A DNA stretch of 64,000 nt, taken from positions 27,974,239 to 28,038,238 of the forward strand of contig NW_019211455.1 in assembly GCF_002443255.2 (NCBI RefSeq), written 5' to 3'. This DNA comes from Varroa destructor. Its lineage: Eukaryota; Arthropoda; Arachnida; Mesostigmata; Varroidae. Made by a program: the position numbers and the translations under genes. Below, piece after piece: positions 44,141-57,283 of this stretch (positions are counted from its first letter, which is position 1; every line of letters starts with the position of its first letter). The notes beneath the pieces were generated by a model that worked only from the letters and a program-made list of their open reading frames with translations, did no database searches and was not told the DNA's origin.

Positions 44141-44290
44141 AATGCGTTTTGTCTTTCTGACACTGTTTCGAGTTTTACGTTCGATATCGCCATTAGGTAT
44201 TCCATCAGACGGTTGGCTCCCAGCACGAAACGAAGTATGTCTGTACCCGGGTTCGAACCTAGACCACAACGTGTCCCTAAGATTAGCAGG
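44141..44290 (+). repeat. SINE-like dispersed repeat, copy C
   Basis: The copy with the best B-box match: GGGTTCGAACC fits the GGTTCGANNCC consensus exactly. Homology with copy B starts at ATGCGT and with copy A at GTTTCGA. It ends near CCCTAAGATTAGCAGG, an ending also found in the degenerate copy D. No poly(A) tail or clear target-site duplication was found, so the true ends are approximate. Confidence 0.72.
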
Positions 44291-44299
44291 TATTAACGA

Positions 44300-46480
44300 A
44301 TCTCTGACGATATTGTCTCCCTGACTTATCAAGATCAAAGCATATCACTGCAAACTCATTCAAATGGTAGCGATATCCGCGAACCACCAGTTCCATCACA
44401 AAAAAAAGCATACTAAGGGTAAGCACTTCGTGAGCATTAATCAAGTGCTAGACTTGCTTGAAAAACAGAAAAATGCGACTCGTCTTGTGGAGAAAAGAAA
44501 ATTGTACAATCAAATTTTGTCTTTATTTATGAATAGTAAAAATCCGGAATTTTTCGTTGTGCTGGCGTAAAGCACCACACAAGATAGATATAGTTGGTCT
44601 ACTCTCAAGGCTAACCGAACATGTTTAGTACCAAAGCTATGCAGAATGGACCTTTAAACATATGCACATCATTATATTACGCAAATATTTATCATGCATA
44701 AGTTGATGAGTTGTAGTTCAACCTTGATCACTACTGAACAGCTGCCGTGATAAGCGAAGTTGCTGTCTTGGCGCGATTGGTTCGAGCGTCTGCGTTACTA
44801 GATGATATACTGATTTGTTGCAAAAGCCACTATGCGCGATATTCAATACCCTCCAGTGGTTTTTGGAATCACAGAACACTTTGGAAATAACCAGTTTCGA
44901 TTGGATGTTCTTCTTTTCGAGTACAAACAAACTGAAAAGTTGCGGTAAAATATCACACATTTGGTTGTCTTTTACCTTTTTAAAAATTATAAGCCCGCGC
45001 CGATGATATGACATTGTTAACAGAAGAGCATTCGCGAAAAAGTGAATTTTCTTGTATTTCTATACGAAGCTAAACCTACATAGATAATCATTAGACAAAG
45101 ACTAAAATTCACGTAGGCATATTTTTCCAAGGTAATATAGGCAAACTTCTACAAACGAATAAATCAAAGAAGATAAATTTAAGTTTTTCTGTCAAACCTG
45201 CCTGTGTAAAACCTTGACGCGCATTTTTTTCAACTACCTGCTTTCTACTTTTTCTAACTGTTACCCTAAAAGCTATCTTTATTTCATGTTCAAGTATAGA
45301 TAATCTCGTTATATCAACAGATCGTAAAGGAATTACGCTATCTAAGATGTTTAATTGTTGTATAAATTAATCAGGAGTTTGCGCGTAAACATGTTTCAAA
45401 GTAAACTGCAGTAAAAGTGACGAATATTGCAATATCCTTCGAGCCTGAACCATTTCAAATTTCATCCGCGGCGTCATCGTACTCGTATCTATTTTTATGA
45501 CTACTTAAGGTGAATATATATTCATATAAATCTCTATATATGTAAAGGCTATACTAATACCTTTGAAATGCTAATTCAAACTCCTGTAGACCCCTGAAAA
45601 TTGACCCAACTGTATTTGTGTTCGGCATGAGACTACGATCCGAAAATATAAACATGTCCTCTTTGTCTACTTATCTTCTAGTGGTATTTACCAAACAATA
45701 ATTTATCATAACGGCGTACCTCACTGCAACTAGCATGAAGATTTCCATATAGGATATAAAACTTGTGTATACCAAATATTCGTTCAGAGGTTAACAAAGT
45801 GTGTATCTATAATTGTCATGATATCACGTTGCATCGTATGAAATTCATTTATAAGTAAGAAACTTGTGAAACGAAACAAAAAAAACCTTCTAATGTTTCA
45901 CAAATAGACAATTCTCACATATGCCTTACATATGTTTAGGTACCTGCGTCCATAGGTTTTTTGTATACCGTTTAGTGCTTTTATAGGACCAACGTATTGA
46001 TCCTGCCCTCTATTGCGACATCTAAGTGAGTCGGTTATAGCATAATTTACCAGTAAAATTAATTTATACATACTACAAGGGCTATCTGACCTTTAACGCG
46101 GCAAAAATAAACAACGGAAATGAGTCTTTATTACAGTTTTAACATCATCTTTGTGCTACAATTGATCAAAATCTAGCATGGCTTATATTGTAAAATCTCT
46201 ACGGCAGACGGGGTACTCCCTCAAGCGGAAATTTCTTCAGGCTGAAACATATCATAGCAAAGTACTTAGTACAGACAATTTAGACTATAAATGTTACAGA
46301 AATTGAAAAGTACTTGTAGACTTCCCCGACATTGTATGAGAACAATATGTGTATAACTGGTTATTTTCTCAACAATGAGAAAAGTACTAATAATAAACTT
46401 TGCATAGCTACTTTATTTTCAACCGTATATAACCGTAACCGTATTTAATATATTAATAGATCATATTATGGATTGTAAGT
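44300..46480. other. AT-rich stretch, no recognised gene
   Basis: Includes a 68-codon ATG frame (44364-44570, plus) rich in Lys/Leu/Asn with helical character but no recognised family, and a 98-codon minus-strand frame (44718-45014) that is likewise unassigned. From about 45000 to 46480 it is strongly AT-rich and empty. If the NDUFA7 gene extends this way, part of this is its intron or 3' flank. Confidence 0.5.
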
Positions 46481-46630
46481 ATAACCTGATGAGGCCACTT
46501 GCGGCCTTGCTGATGATGATTAACTGATAACATAATGATTTGCAAAGAACATTGTTTAAGGAAGTGCCAATACTGTTGAATTCAATGCTTGCCTCTATCA
46601 AATATAAAACACTGGGCAAAGAATACAAAC

Positions 46631-46800
46631 CTTTTCAGCCCAGGTTTGATTTCGACGGGGGGTTCGACTTTTCTACGGGCATCCCGCGAGTAATAATAAT
46701 TATTAGCGAGTCGATGGGAAGGTCCAGAAGGAAGTGCTGGAGGCTCTGGGTCGCGCGTCTGTTGATCCATTTTGAATCTTAGGGCATTTACGTTTTCCCT
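46631..46800 (-). CDS. NDUFA7: Internal exon of NADH dehydrogenase (ubiquinone) 1 alpha subcomplex subunit 7 (B14.5a)
   Basis: Minus-strand exon of 170 nt encoding 56 complete residues. The 5' edge is a strong acceptor (pyrimidine run then TAG, intron side 46801-46802) and the 3' edge a GTTTGT donor at 46630-46629. The exon starts in phase 0 and ends two bases into a codon. The translation contains ALPSGPSHRLANNYYYSRDA followed by RRKVEPP, which fits the NDUFA7 signature LPxGPxHxLxxNYYxxRDxRR...PP. The upstream NALRF fits the LRF/LRY seen before the RTQPxP segment in animal homologues. The family is an accessory subunit of mitochondrial complex I, about 110 residues, on the matrix arm. The exons for the N-terminal 25-30 residues and for the C-terminal tail were not found with confidence. 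With intact splice sites and frame it looks like a live gene exon rather than a processed pseudogene. Confidence 0.85.
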
Positions 46801-47139
46801 CTAAAAAAAAGAAATTCTAGTTTGACTATAACATGTAAGCGTAAGATCTACAATAGATAGGTACATGAAATTATGCTATAATTCATTAGCAAAGGCGTAA
46901 GACATCAACTGTTTTTTAACACAGTTCATAAATACACCAAACGTTTGTTCTTCTATTTGCTGTAACACCGGGAACAATTACTAGAAGAATTATTACTATA
47001 TTATTATTATTGTATTAGTCGCAATGTTGAAACTGGTAGAGCTAGCAAAGAAAAAGATTTCGTGCAAAAAAGATGAATCTTAATACCATAAGTCGATAAA
47101 ATATATCATGTTTAGCATGATCGCAAAGATTCTTATTTG

Positions 47140-47158
47140 ATATATATATATATATATA
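47140..47158. repeat. (AT)n microsatellite
   Basis: About 19 bp of alternating A and T. Confidence 0.85.
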
Positions 47159-50100
47159 GTGGTTAAACGTATTTCCTTTACTAGAAGTCGAATCTGTCAA
47201 AAAAAATCGTTAAAGCGTATTTTTTCACATCATTCTAGATTTCGAAGACATCTCTAACGATCTATCATGACGGAATGAACAGTTCGACAAATAATATTTG
47301 AATTATGATCATGAGGTAGATGTAACAAATCACCAGGACTAGTGACTTTTAAAAAGTAGAGGGTAAAGATGATGTCACATGTAGAATCTTTACATACCTG
47401 CAGCTACAAACACCGTGTATTTATAATCGTTAGGGCTTTGTAAATCTGAACACTTACTTAGAGTGTTGGCAATTTAAAAAATGTCATTAATTATTTGCTG
47501 CCTATCCTAGGCATCGAAACACACCAGTTATACGAAACCAACAAAGTAAAAACTATTAAACATGCATACATACTTATTCACCTATTTACAAGCCTTTAGT
47601 AAACTAATGGTCTTTATCTCTATTTCCATAAGTTAGTTTTAATGCAGTAATGCGTGCGTTTGCATCAATATTTTTCTACCATGCACATAACAAAAGACAG
47701 CTTTATAGTGTTATGTTAATAGCTTAGCTACCTACGCCTAACAGGAAGTGTCTCCATTTCATAACGAGAAATGAAACATCTCGTGGAGTGACTTTTGTCA
47801 TTTTAATGCGCGCTGAAAATCACTAGCTTTCTCCATAGGATATCTATTCACGATCGCACAAAACCAGTATGCCCTCTGACGGTGTCCTTGTGTGTACAAA
47901 CATTGGCTTCTGCCAGCCCGCTGACTAGCAGATGACAATATACTGTATTGTGCATGCCAACGTTTTCTGAAGCATGCCTATTTTTCTCTCCCCTTCTTTT
48001 GTAAACAAGAGCAGTAGCTTTCTTTGATTACGACGCTCGTTGCAACTGATGGATGCATTGTTGTATACACTTTTTCTACCATGGGTATCTGTTCATGGTT
48101 GCAAAAATCGGTCCTTTTCATCATACTCGCTCATCGCTACGGTTTTTGGTTGTGAAATTATCGGCCCAGTCAAGTAGGATACAACCGCTTGTGTAATCTG
48201 TGTCTGGGTCTGTGCAATGCTATTGATGGCATCGCTCATTGGTTCGCTTCTGCTTCACCAGCTTTGTCCTTGTCGGCTGCAACCGAATAATAGTTTCTGC
48301 AAGAAGCTAGTGTGGTAAACCTGCCTATTATAGCAGAATCAAAAATTTATACTGTTCGAAGCGACAACTAAGGAAGTGCGTTAGCGTGATTGTGCGTTAT
48401 GCCATAAAGTTGTATTGCTGTTAGCATAAACTGTGTTTGTGTGTACTTATTAACCTCGGTATCCATAACTTTTGGTTATGCAGAAGATAACGGACCTTTG
48501 GTGACTGTCTCAAGAGACAACGCAAAGTAATAACGCTTAAGGTGCGTCATAAAGCACACGTACTAAATATCAAGTGTTTTTAACATATAATTATTCCCAA
48601 ATGACGGCTTCTTATACAAAAGACAGAGGCGCTCCCAAAATCACAAGCGTTCACCGTTTCTGTGTTAACAGACAGCAGTCCCGAGTTCGTGTCAACGACT
48701 ATTCTAGGCAGAACGGCCCGCCAGCTCTTTATCTTCACATACATTTTTTTCGAAAAGTTCCTTCAACAATAATATATTAGAAAGAATCATATTTTTCCTA
48801 AACTGACTGTGGTAACAAATCCTCATAGATGTGGTTGTTGAAGGCGAATCATTCCAATATGAGTACAAGTATTGACACAGTGGTATGACCAGTTCTATTT
48901 GACATGCTCCGGTATGGATGTATTTATTCGTGGGGGATGGTCTGCTTTTTTAGTTAAAGAGAAGAGTTCCATGGGGTCACACTGCGATGGCGCTGCTGCA
49001 GGGAAAGTCAAGTGGAGATGGTCTGTTCGCATTCAGTGAATATAAGGGTTGGAGTAGACAGGGCTATTGAACCTTCATTAGACTGCCTTCTCTCTTCCCA
49101 GACGGACTTGTGGTGACAGAGTCCAAGACCACCATGACTGCTGCATTATACCAACAATGTTACCGATACTGTGATTTTGTTCTTGCAGACAATAGAACAT
49201 AGAACGAGACTAATTCTCGTTCCTTTTCACGCACCGTGAAACGGCGGGTGGGGATTCCAAATGGTCGACACACAAAGTAACTAGAAGCTGAATACAAACT
49301 GCCGCACGACGGCAACCCTGTACCTAGAAGGAAAGAGAACGCTCGAAGGTTTAATTCGGACTATCAAAATAAAAGTCCAGAGTAGCTGATAGACTTGGTC
49401 GAGTTGGCTTCGCCTGGAGAGAAAAGCGGTTTATCCGTATGCGTCTGTGCACAGGTGTGCGGAAACCAGATGTTTTATTTCATATTTGCGATATTTGCGT
49501 GATGTTGTTTGCGGTGTAAGCGTGATTTCATTACACACCACTACCGCTCTTCGACATATGAATAGGTGAGAAGTTAACAAATTGATATTTGCGTAAGCAG
49601 ATTTAATACAAATAACAATTAAGTATTCCTTGTGAAAACGGGCAAAGCTCGGGGCGTGGTCTGAAGTCGAGCCTCTCGTCGATTCCGACATGACAACGCC
49701 AGTATCGTAAGGTCGCCGAGGACGGCAATGTAGACCACCTGGTTAGACCTCTATCAGTGTTGCAGAATTTAGTGACAGCGTCGAATAACGGACACCATTT
49801 GATAAAAATAAAATAGCGCGACCGTGATAATACCTACAGCCAAGGCTCTTTTTGGCCGCATGTGTGGTAACATATTTTTCCGACCCAGTTTTATTGGTAA
49901 ATGATAAAGATAACCCAGCTTCGAATGCGAAGAAACCCTACAGGTCTATGTGGCCCACACTGTCTTCTTGAAGTGGACGCGCATAGGTACGGTGACTGCA
50001 AATTGTTACTTATGCTCTCCTGTATAAGGGTGTGTCATCTGAGTAGTGTATACGGTTGTCCAAGGCTTGTATGACGCGCCATTCAGCCAATGCGCTCGCC

Positions 50101-52153
50101 ATTGTTAACAAGCGTTTTATTTAAACTGGAGAGACGAGCCGTACATATTGTCTAAATCGCACCTTGCTGACACTTACGCCACCATGTCGACAACATTCAC
50201 TTGCTCCATGATAGAGATTTTCCTGGCTTCAATCTTGTCCGATGATCCGAAAAGTCCGATGATCGTCTATACACTTGTGATTTTTGTTGCTTGCACTGAG
50301 TGCGCGCACAGGCAATATGGGCCAAGCAGCCGGTGGCTTGTTGCTTGAAACCAAGAAGCGTAAATGGCTTTCGGAAGCGTTATGATACGTCAAATACGAC
50401 CTTCCTCGTACGTCGATGGTTAATCTATACAAATATTGACAAAAGCAAGTTTGCGAAATTTATCTTTTCTTACATACCAAGCAACAATGGTAGGCAGCAT
50501 GTCTCGATTATTTTTAGGTCATTATCTGTAGCATGTATCGGTTTAGCTTAATTACGGGAAATAGGCTGCTCAAACCAAACTGTGCGCCCCTTGCTTCCCT
50601 TGACTTAAATAAAAGATATATTTAAGCTATAACCCATAAGCGATTTGCTGGCTGTTGACAAAGCTGCTGTTAAGGTTGCGATCTTAGCTGTAAGAGTGCA
50701 AATTGATTTGTCCGCGACTTTCCGGCTGCCATTATATGGTACTGCATAAAAAAATAGAGAATCCGATTGTTGTTTATAGACTCGTAAGTCATACCCAAAA
50801 CCAGTGAGTTGTATCGTCAGTGATTCGTCATGACTGTGCTTCTTCCCAGCAGTATCTATTATGCAGTTATTTTTATATCCGTTTGCTCTGAAAACAACGG
50901 CCATTTTCTAAAAAGTCTGGTCCTGAGCTTCGAAAACAGGTCATCTGTTTACATTTATACTGCCACGACTAAAAACAAAAGACAACAAAAAAAAAGGTTA
51001 GCACATATAATAACTTGTTGAATGTTTCTATTTACGATATGGACTCCTGCACTTATCTCCTCAAATTCAAATCTCATCAAACTTGAACTTTGTGTTGGAC
51101 GTTTTCATTCTTATGCTACAAATATATTGGCTCGAACAGTGATTAGTAACCCTATTTTACATTCTTTTACTAAAGGGTTTTGCAGGAATAATTGCATTTT
51201 TGGTACCACTATATGGTGACGATTGCTGCAATTTTATGTGCCCTATATTGTTCTTTATTATAAGCTGTCAAAGTGTTTTTTTGATAACTTTAAATGTTCT
51301 TTGTGTTTTCACACCGTAGATGCGCACGCCGTTACTTCAGGTCTTCTTACGACGTTCTGATTGCACCTATGTCGCTACGATAATGTCGCGAAAATGGATA
51401 TGTTTAGTCTTAACTTTTTTAGCCATTTTTTTTTTAAATTTTTTAGTAACTGCCACACAAGGGCGAGTGTTCCCTGTCGTCTGCTTTTACAGTACGACAT
51501 CACGTTCCGTTATTTTTTAGCGACGGCAGGCCATGGAGTAAATAAACGTTTGTGTCGTCTACGGCCGCGAGCAATCTGTCACATGTTTCCGCTTGGAGAA
51601 GATAAGACGAAGATTGTTAAGAACAAATCAAAGAAACTAAGAATCGAAAGCCTCTGTCGTTAGATTCAGCAGTCAGTCCTTGTTGTGCTGCCGATAATAC
51701 AGTTCAGTACTAACACCGACTTATGTTCAGTTACTATAGTCATAATTGCTGTTGATGTGGGGTGGTTGACTTGGCAGGCGAAGAACGCCTCTGTTGTTGG
51801 TGCTCATCCCTTTGCCTTTTCGGACTATATTTAGAGCTACGTAAAGGGGCTTAGTTTGTCAGTCGGACAAGCAGCAGACGACAGCGGCACTGACGTCGAT
51901 TACACGCATGTCGTTCACCGCTTCTTGTTGCTAACCTCACACTCGTGAGAGTTTTTCCCCTTTCCAGAAGCGTCAGTCGGAGACGATTATTGGCGGCTTA
52001 CGCTAACTGACCGGGTGTAGCTCGTGTGTATCTCTTCTAACGTAGCGACTAAAACCCAAGTGCAACAATTACTGATGGATGCGGGCTGGGTCTCCACGTT
52101 CCAGCTGCTGCCGCCGCCATCATTATTGCGTTTTGTTGAGCGGAATGTTGTGA

Positions 52154-52196
52154 CTGCTACTACTACTACTGCTACTGCTGCTGTTGCTGCTACTGC
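52154..52196. repeat. Imperfect (ACT)n/(GCT)n trinucleotide repeat
   Basis: Mixed ACT, GCT and GTT units within a GC-richer patch. It creates a Thr/Ala-rich plus-strand frame (52024-52347) and a Val/Ala-rich minus-strand frame. Both are treated as low-complexity artefacts. Confidence 0.8.
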
Positions 52197-52958
52197 GGTG
52201 GATGGTAATGTTGGTCTGGTTAGATATTTGGCATTCGTCACTATTGCACAGGCGAGATCTGCCCACGTCGATCGTTTGGTGGATTCTGCGAACCAACTTG
52301 TACCTGCTGGATGCCAGTGCGGTCGCAGAGTCTTTTTTACAACTTGAATAACTTCAGCGTAGTTAACTTACTCCATAAGCCTAGACGACATCTCGAGTGA
52401 GTTAGTCCAGTTAACGAAGTGAATTCAAGTGGATGTTAATTGAGAGACATGGTGCTGATAAATTGCTAGCAAGATACCTGACATTTTCAATTGTCATTTT
52501 TCTTTAACTATTCTAGCGTGATATATGATACAATACGCAAAGTTTAGTGAAACGTATCTTTTGATCTTACGTAGCCCTGTCATCTACAAATGATAATTTC
52601 AACTATTTGACGAAGAAAGTGGCGAGTAAGCTGACGACTTATGTGGCCCAGCAGGTTCTATAAACAGTTGTTCCTGCCGCAGTAATAGCATTTGGCAAAC
52701 AACAAATTATCTGCCATAATAAATTGAACAATTGCATTTTTCTCGTTTCGGTCTTTGATCATCAAGACCACCGAAAATAGGGATTGTATAGGGGTAAATT
52801 GTGTTTCTACTGCGATCCACGGGCGATTACTGTGTTGCTGGGTATTGTATTATTTGTCGTCAAGTAACATCGTTTTTGCTTCACAATTGTTGTATATAGT
52901 AATAGTTGGACCTTATTTTAATTACGATAGACTTGACAAGTATACATAATCGTATGCT

Positions 52959-52977
52959 ATATATATATATATATATA
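52959..52977. repeat. (AT)n microsatellite upstream of YAE1
   Basis: About 19 bp of alternating AT ending in ACAC, roughly 230 bp upstream of the YAE1 start codon. Confidence 0.85.
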
Positions 52978-53209
52978 CACTACGATTTTATTAATATTAC
53001 CTCATTATTATTGCTGCCTATACTGCTTAAGCAGTATCTCCTAGCCTTGATGCTCTTATATGTGGGCAACTCATCTATTTGGTCGTAGTTTTCGAAGCGG
53101 AGGGTATTTCGGCTGGTCCTGGAGATCCCCTCGTTGGGAGCCGTTTCCTCGTTACCTAATCTACGATCTACGACGACAGCAACAGCTCACGTATACACGA
53201 AAAGTTACG

Positions 53210-53476
53210 ATGGCCGACGAAGTAGTGCTCCTTAACGAAAAGGAGACAAATTCTGGACGAATAACAGCCGAGCCTAGTGGCGAAGATCCCCAGCAGCAGA
53301 CAGCGGGTGACGGTGACAGCGAATCGGATAGTGGGGAAGGATGCGAAGCCCGCAGTTTAGCAGAAAAGGCGTTCCTTCGGAAGGACGAGGCCACGGCCAG
53401 CGATGGACTACGCGAAGGCCTAGCCGACGGAAAGGAGAAGGCATTGCAACAGGGATTCGACTCCGGCTTTAAACAA
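53210..53476 (+). CDS. YAE1: Yae1 domain-containing protein, exon 1 (ATG to phase-0 donor)
   Basis: Exon 1 encodes residues 1-89 of a 178-residue protein. The ATG at 53210 is chosen because it has A at -3 and G at +4 and begins MADEVVLL. An in-frame ATG at 53060 would add 50 aromatic/basic residues with no counterpart in the family and is probably 5' leader. Residues 10-45 are acidic and low-complexity. Glycines then fall every fourth residue: G66, G70, G74, G82, G86. This is the deca-GX3 signature of Yae1/Lto1 proteins (DGLREGLADGKE, then QQGFDSGFKQ). The exon ends at CAA|GTAAGT. Yae1 with Lto1 is the adaptor that hands ABCE1/Rli1 to the cytosolic iron-sulfur targeting complex for cluster insertion, so it supports ribosome recycling. 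The acidic N-terminal third matters less than the glycine helix for the assignment. Confidence 0.88.
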
Positions 53477-55124
53477 GTAAGTTTAAAAGCATACGTTATC
53501 CACTCTAAATTAGTTAAGATATTAGATCAGCTAATTAAGCCAGTGCTTGTAGTGAGAATTGCTGTAGCCTTTTTTGGTGACACCTGGCATTTCAAGATTC
53601 AAGCAGAAAATATATTGTAGCTAAAATAAATTTTAATACGTTTAAGTATAGCGAAACGAGGTTAAAAGGATATTCAACTTTTTATATCTCATTAAGATTC
53701 TCTCCTCAGTACCATTTTTTTGTGGGTATCAAGTTAGACTATGATACCTGGGCTTTTTTTTGGCATCTACGTAATAGTGAAAAGAGATTTTTCGGCTGAA
53801 CTTTAACATGCCGAAGAACTATCTCAGCTCATAGATAGATGATTATTGTAAAACCTTTATTGTACGACCATTGTAAAGCCATTCGATATTCATCGAGCAG
53901 GTATGGCTTGTGCGTAGTCACATTCTTATTTTCCTGCGAAATCTCTGTAAATTATCTTACAGCATGTTCATTTTTAGGATAGTGGATTGGTAGACTTTTC
54001 AACCACATAGCAGATTTGCGGAAGATGAAACTCAAGTCGAAAAGCAAATGAATCGAGAGATGAAAACGACTAGCTTCGCAGAATACGAGAAAATCAAACA
54101 ATAAAGAAAGAAGAGTGTAATGAGCAAAACCAACTCGGAAAACAAGTGTAAAACTTTAAATAAACACTGGCCATATAATGAACTTGTGAATATTAAACGA
54201 TTCTCGGAAGCAGCGCAGGAGATTATTTAAATTCTGTCTTACTATTCTTACAGAATAGTATTTAATCATTTCATTAATGTCTATTTTCAATCTTTGCTTT
54301 GAAGAACCATAAAAGAGTATTTCAATGCCTTCAGTTGTGAAGTGGGCTTGGTGTTCAATGGATTGTTGGACAACATAATTTAGTTGTTAATTTTAATATT
54401 CTATCTTCAATTTGAATCAGACGCATTAAAATCTGGAATATAACTCGAAAGTCTGTTTTGAAACCTTCCAGGACAAACAGTTATATTATGCTACGTAATG
54501 GGAAATAAAAGAAGGGTGAAGGAGCATAACTGGGCAAGGATAGCTCAGAAACACTACCATTTTTTTTATGCAACTTTTAGAGGATAAACAAAAGTATTGT
54601 GTGTTATTTTGGTATAGGATAACCGTGAAGTACATTTCCCGTCCACCAATATCTGTAACCATGTGTGTGCTTTATTTTTTGGAAATTATTCTCCAGTGAA
54701 GACAGCATTAGTTTCAACATTACGCAGTTATAGCTCCAATCTTATGCGGACACCTTTTGGACACTGTATAAATACAAAGAGTGCAAAGTAACTTTTCAGA
54801 AACCCTGAATACTACGTACAGGCTTATTACCATGTATAAGGTTTATTTAACAAATGGTAAAGATTCTACCCGAAATTGAAACGTATAACAAATGCATGTT
54901 AATTCGAAAGCTATTCGCAAAATTATAGTAAAGATCTGATACGAGATAGGATGCTAATATGAAATGTAAGAAACGTGAAGTATGAGAAACCACCGTGATC
55001 CTTATAACTGTAAGCGGTGGACACGTTTAAGTACGAGACAGAATTTTCCTTCTCTGAAGCGCATGAATTTCAACAACTAACCTTCACTATGAGGTTTTTT
55101 TTACTGTACCTGTCTCTGTTGCAG
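53477..55124 (+). other. YAE1 intron (GT-AG, phase 0)
   Basis: A 1,648-nt intron with donor CAA|GTAAGT and acceptor TCTCTGTTGCAG|GG. It is AT-rich with no supported feature inside. The frame that continues past the donor (to 53620) has no family similarity, which confirms that the splice is needed. Confidence 0.85.
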
Positions 55125-55394
55125 GGTTTCCAGTTAGTGGAAAACATCTCAATATGGCGCGGTTTCGTCCAGGGTCTGAGTACTTCGATCAAGAAACTCG
55201 ACAGCGGTCAAGAAGAGAAGAAGCAACTTTATGCGTTGTATGGCAAGCTGTTAGAATTCGAACAGAAGGTCATAAATTCGGAGGCACCTCTCGAGGAAAT
55301 TCGTGGGCAAATGGAACAGGTGAAGAAGGATATTAAGACAGTGTTGAACACACTTGGAATGGCTCATTTGCTGGACACGATGACGGATCTATGA
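55125..55394 (+). CDS. YAE1: Yae1 domain-containing protein, exon 2 (to stop)
   Basis: Exon 2 begins after TTGCAG and supplies residues 90-178, stopping at TGA (55392-55394). Joined in phase 0 it continues the four-residue glycine ladder without a break: G90, then V94 and S98 at the expected positions, then G102 and G106. The ladder therefore spans 66-106 across the splice. The rest (about 107-178) is a charged helical tail rich in Lys/Glu/Gln, ending near LNTLGMAHLLDTMTDL. There is no C-terminal tryptophan. In Lto1 that residue docks onto the targeting complex, so its absence favours Yae1 over Lto1. The product is shorter than the human protein (about 226 residues), mainly in the tail. Together with exon 1 this is the only gene complete in the window. 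Confidence 0.88.
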   Translation, partial: GFQLVENISIWRGFVQGLSTSIKKLDSGQEEKKQLYALYGKLLEFEQKVINSEAPLEEIRGQMEQVKKDIKTVLNTLGMAHLLDTMTDL

Positions 55395-56021
55395 GAATTG
55401 GTTTTCATTTGACTTGCAGCGTTTCTCGTTGCGTGACATGGCGGTACTAACTTAACAGGACAGAACAGAGGCTCTATTTGGGACACGAACGTGTCGAATC
55501 GTAATACTGTTGTGACCACTTCTTGAGTTGTGTGTGTGTGTCTCTCTATTCGGGACTTGGCAGGATGTACCTAAAGTATGAGGTAACTATGGATTATTGC
55601 TTTCACGTATTCGGGCGTCCGGAAGACACATTACTTGAATCTGGTGGATGGCGCCTAAAAGTAAGCGGAGTTATTGGGTCTGGATACAACTGACGCATAT
55701 AAAAACACAGACTTTAGATGATCAAGCGGTAATAGTCTGGTTATTAGTTGCCGTCATCATCGCGTGCGAAGGAAGGATGTATATCAGAAAAGGAAGTTTG
55801 TTTCATAACCTCCTTATGCCTATCCACATCACTCTTAAACCGTTGTACGCTCTAGGATTGTACGTCGCCAGGCTATGGCAGCGCCACCCAGCAGTAATGA
55901 ACAGCCGAAAACATGGTCGAGTTCACACTGATCACGAAGCTCTCAGACCCTGTAGATATAATATCACATAACCTACATACAAATACACAAATAATGACGG
56001 GGGAAGCTATGACTCAATAAA
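55395..56021 (+). other. Probable YAE1 3' untranslated region
   Basis: From the stop to the first AATAAA. It contains a (GT)n/CT run at about 55530-55550. A 107-codon open frame at 55648-55971 lies inside it, has no recognisable similarity and is not called as a gene. Confidence 0.5.
56016..56021 (+). promoter_or_regulatory. Candidate poly(A) signal AATAAA for YAE1
   Basis: First canonical AATAAA I found downstream of the YAE1 stop, about 620 bp away, just before a long AT microsatellite. The distance is plausible but the actual cleavage site is unknown. Confidence 0.4.
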
Positions 56022-56044
56022 AAAGCCTAGAATCTGAGAATAGC

Positions 56045-56047
<3 letters not shown>

Positions 56048-56086
<39 letters not shown>
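56048..56086. repeat. (AT)n microsatellite
   Basis: About 39 bp of alternating AT just 3' of the candidate YAE1 poly(A) signal. Confidence 0.95.
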
Positions 56087-56089
<3 letters not shown>

Positions 56090-57243
56090 AAAGTAAAGTG
56101 CTCTAAAAACTTTATCCTATGATGAACAGAACGACGTTAATAGGTCATACATAAAATACACTACCATAAAAACGCGAAGAGTTGATCGCCCAGATATTTG
56201 AATATTTCCTGTTTTTTTTTAATGTAGGAATAACGATAACTTACTATTCAAGTATGCCACACCAACAACAAAAACGAAAATAAAAAGGTAGTTCTACAAT
56301 ATTTAGACCGGTGCTACCAAATTGATCTATAGCCGCTCATTTAAGGTCGATAAAAGTATGTGTCAGTGGCGAAACGGAGCGGCGTATCTGAGCATCATGG
56401 TCGCGTTAATATGAGGAAACGCTTGTTTTTGCCTAGTAGATCCCGTCTCACGTGGCAAATAAGTCACTGAAGTCTACCGGCTGTGCAGAAAATTCAATAA
56501 CACAAAGCAGATGATCTAAAAATTTACTATTATTGAATAAGTGACTGTTAGTGAATGGCATGCATATATCTACGGAGTATATGTACGCGGAGGTAGCGCA
56601 TATGCTACTCGTGATGTGATTGATTGTGTTGAATACGACACAAACAATGTTGCTTTCAATTAATGGTCCGTTTAATCAATGATCTATGAATAATGGATTA
56701 TTTCAGTGGCAAAGAGAAGAATAACGAAAAACAGCGAAAAAATATAACTTTATTAGATATGCCTGTGGGCGCTTTGTGACGTTGTATTGGATTTATGATT
56801 CACCGTTTTATCCTTTGAATTCTCCGATAGTTCCCTCTGTGTACCGGCGTACAAATTCAACCTTATTATTATATGTTGGCCAAGCGAATTAAACATGCTA
56901 TTATTTGCGATCAAAAATCCCACGATCACTTGTAAGGTTTCGTTCTGTAAAGCAAAGTAAGTGAGCTAGCTAAACGATCTATTTGACCCAACTCATAACC
57001 GGCGATCTCTCATCTGTTGCACTACGCGAATGGGTACTTGTTTCTTGCACTACTAGTCTTATAAAGTATATTACGAAAAACAAGCGCCTGTACAGTATTC
57101 GATATATATAGCCATAGCGACTATTATTAATGATCAATCATTTTAATTTTGCAAAAAAAGAGCAAATTGTATAGACAGCAATGTACATATATATACGGAG
57201 GAGCTTTAACAGCATTGCGCTTACAATTGTGTGATCATCTACA

Positions 57244-57246
<3 letters not shown>

Positions 57247-57277
<31 letters not shown>
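57247..57277. repeat. (AT)n microsatellite
   Basis: About 31 bp of alternating AT, followed by further ATAT-rich sequence. Confidence 0.95.

Positions 57278-57283
<6 letters not shown>

Larger units (their letters stand above)
46810..53050. other. Between NDUFA7 and YAE1: intron, flank or intergenic
   Basis: The missing 5' exon(s) of NDUFA7 should lie here on the minus strand, but I could not place them. One segment near 49330-49365 reads somewhat like the expected N-terminus but has the wrong splice phase. A 99-codon ATG frame (50605-50904, minus) is open but unrecognised. GC-richer patches occur at about 48960-49330 and 51840-52350. Confidence 0.5.
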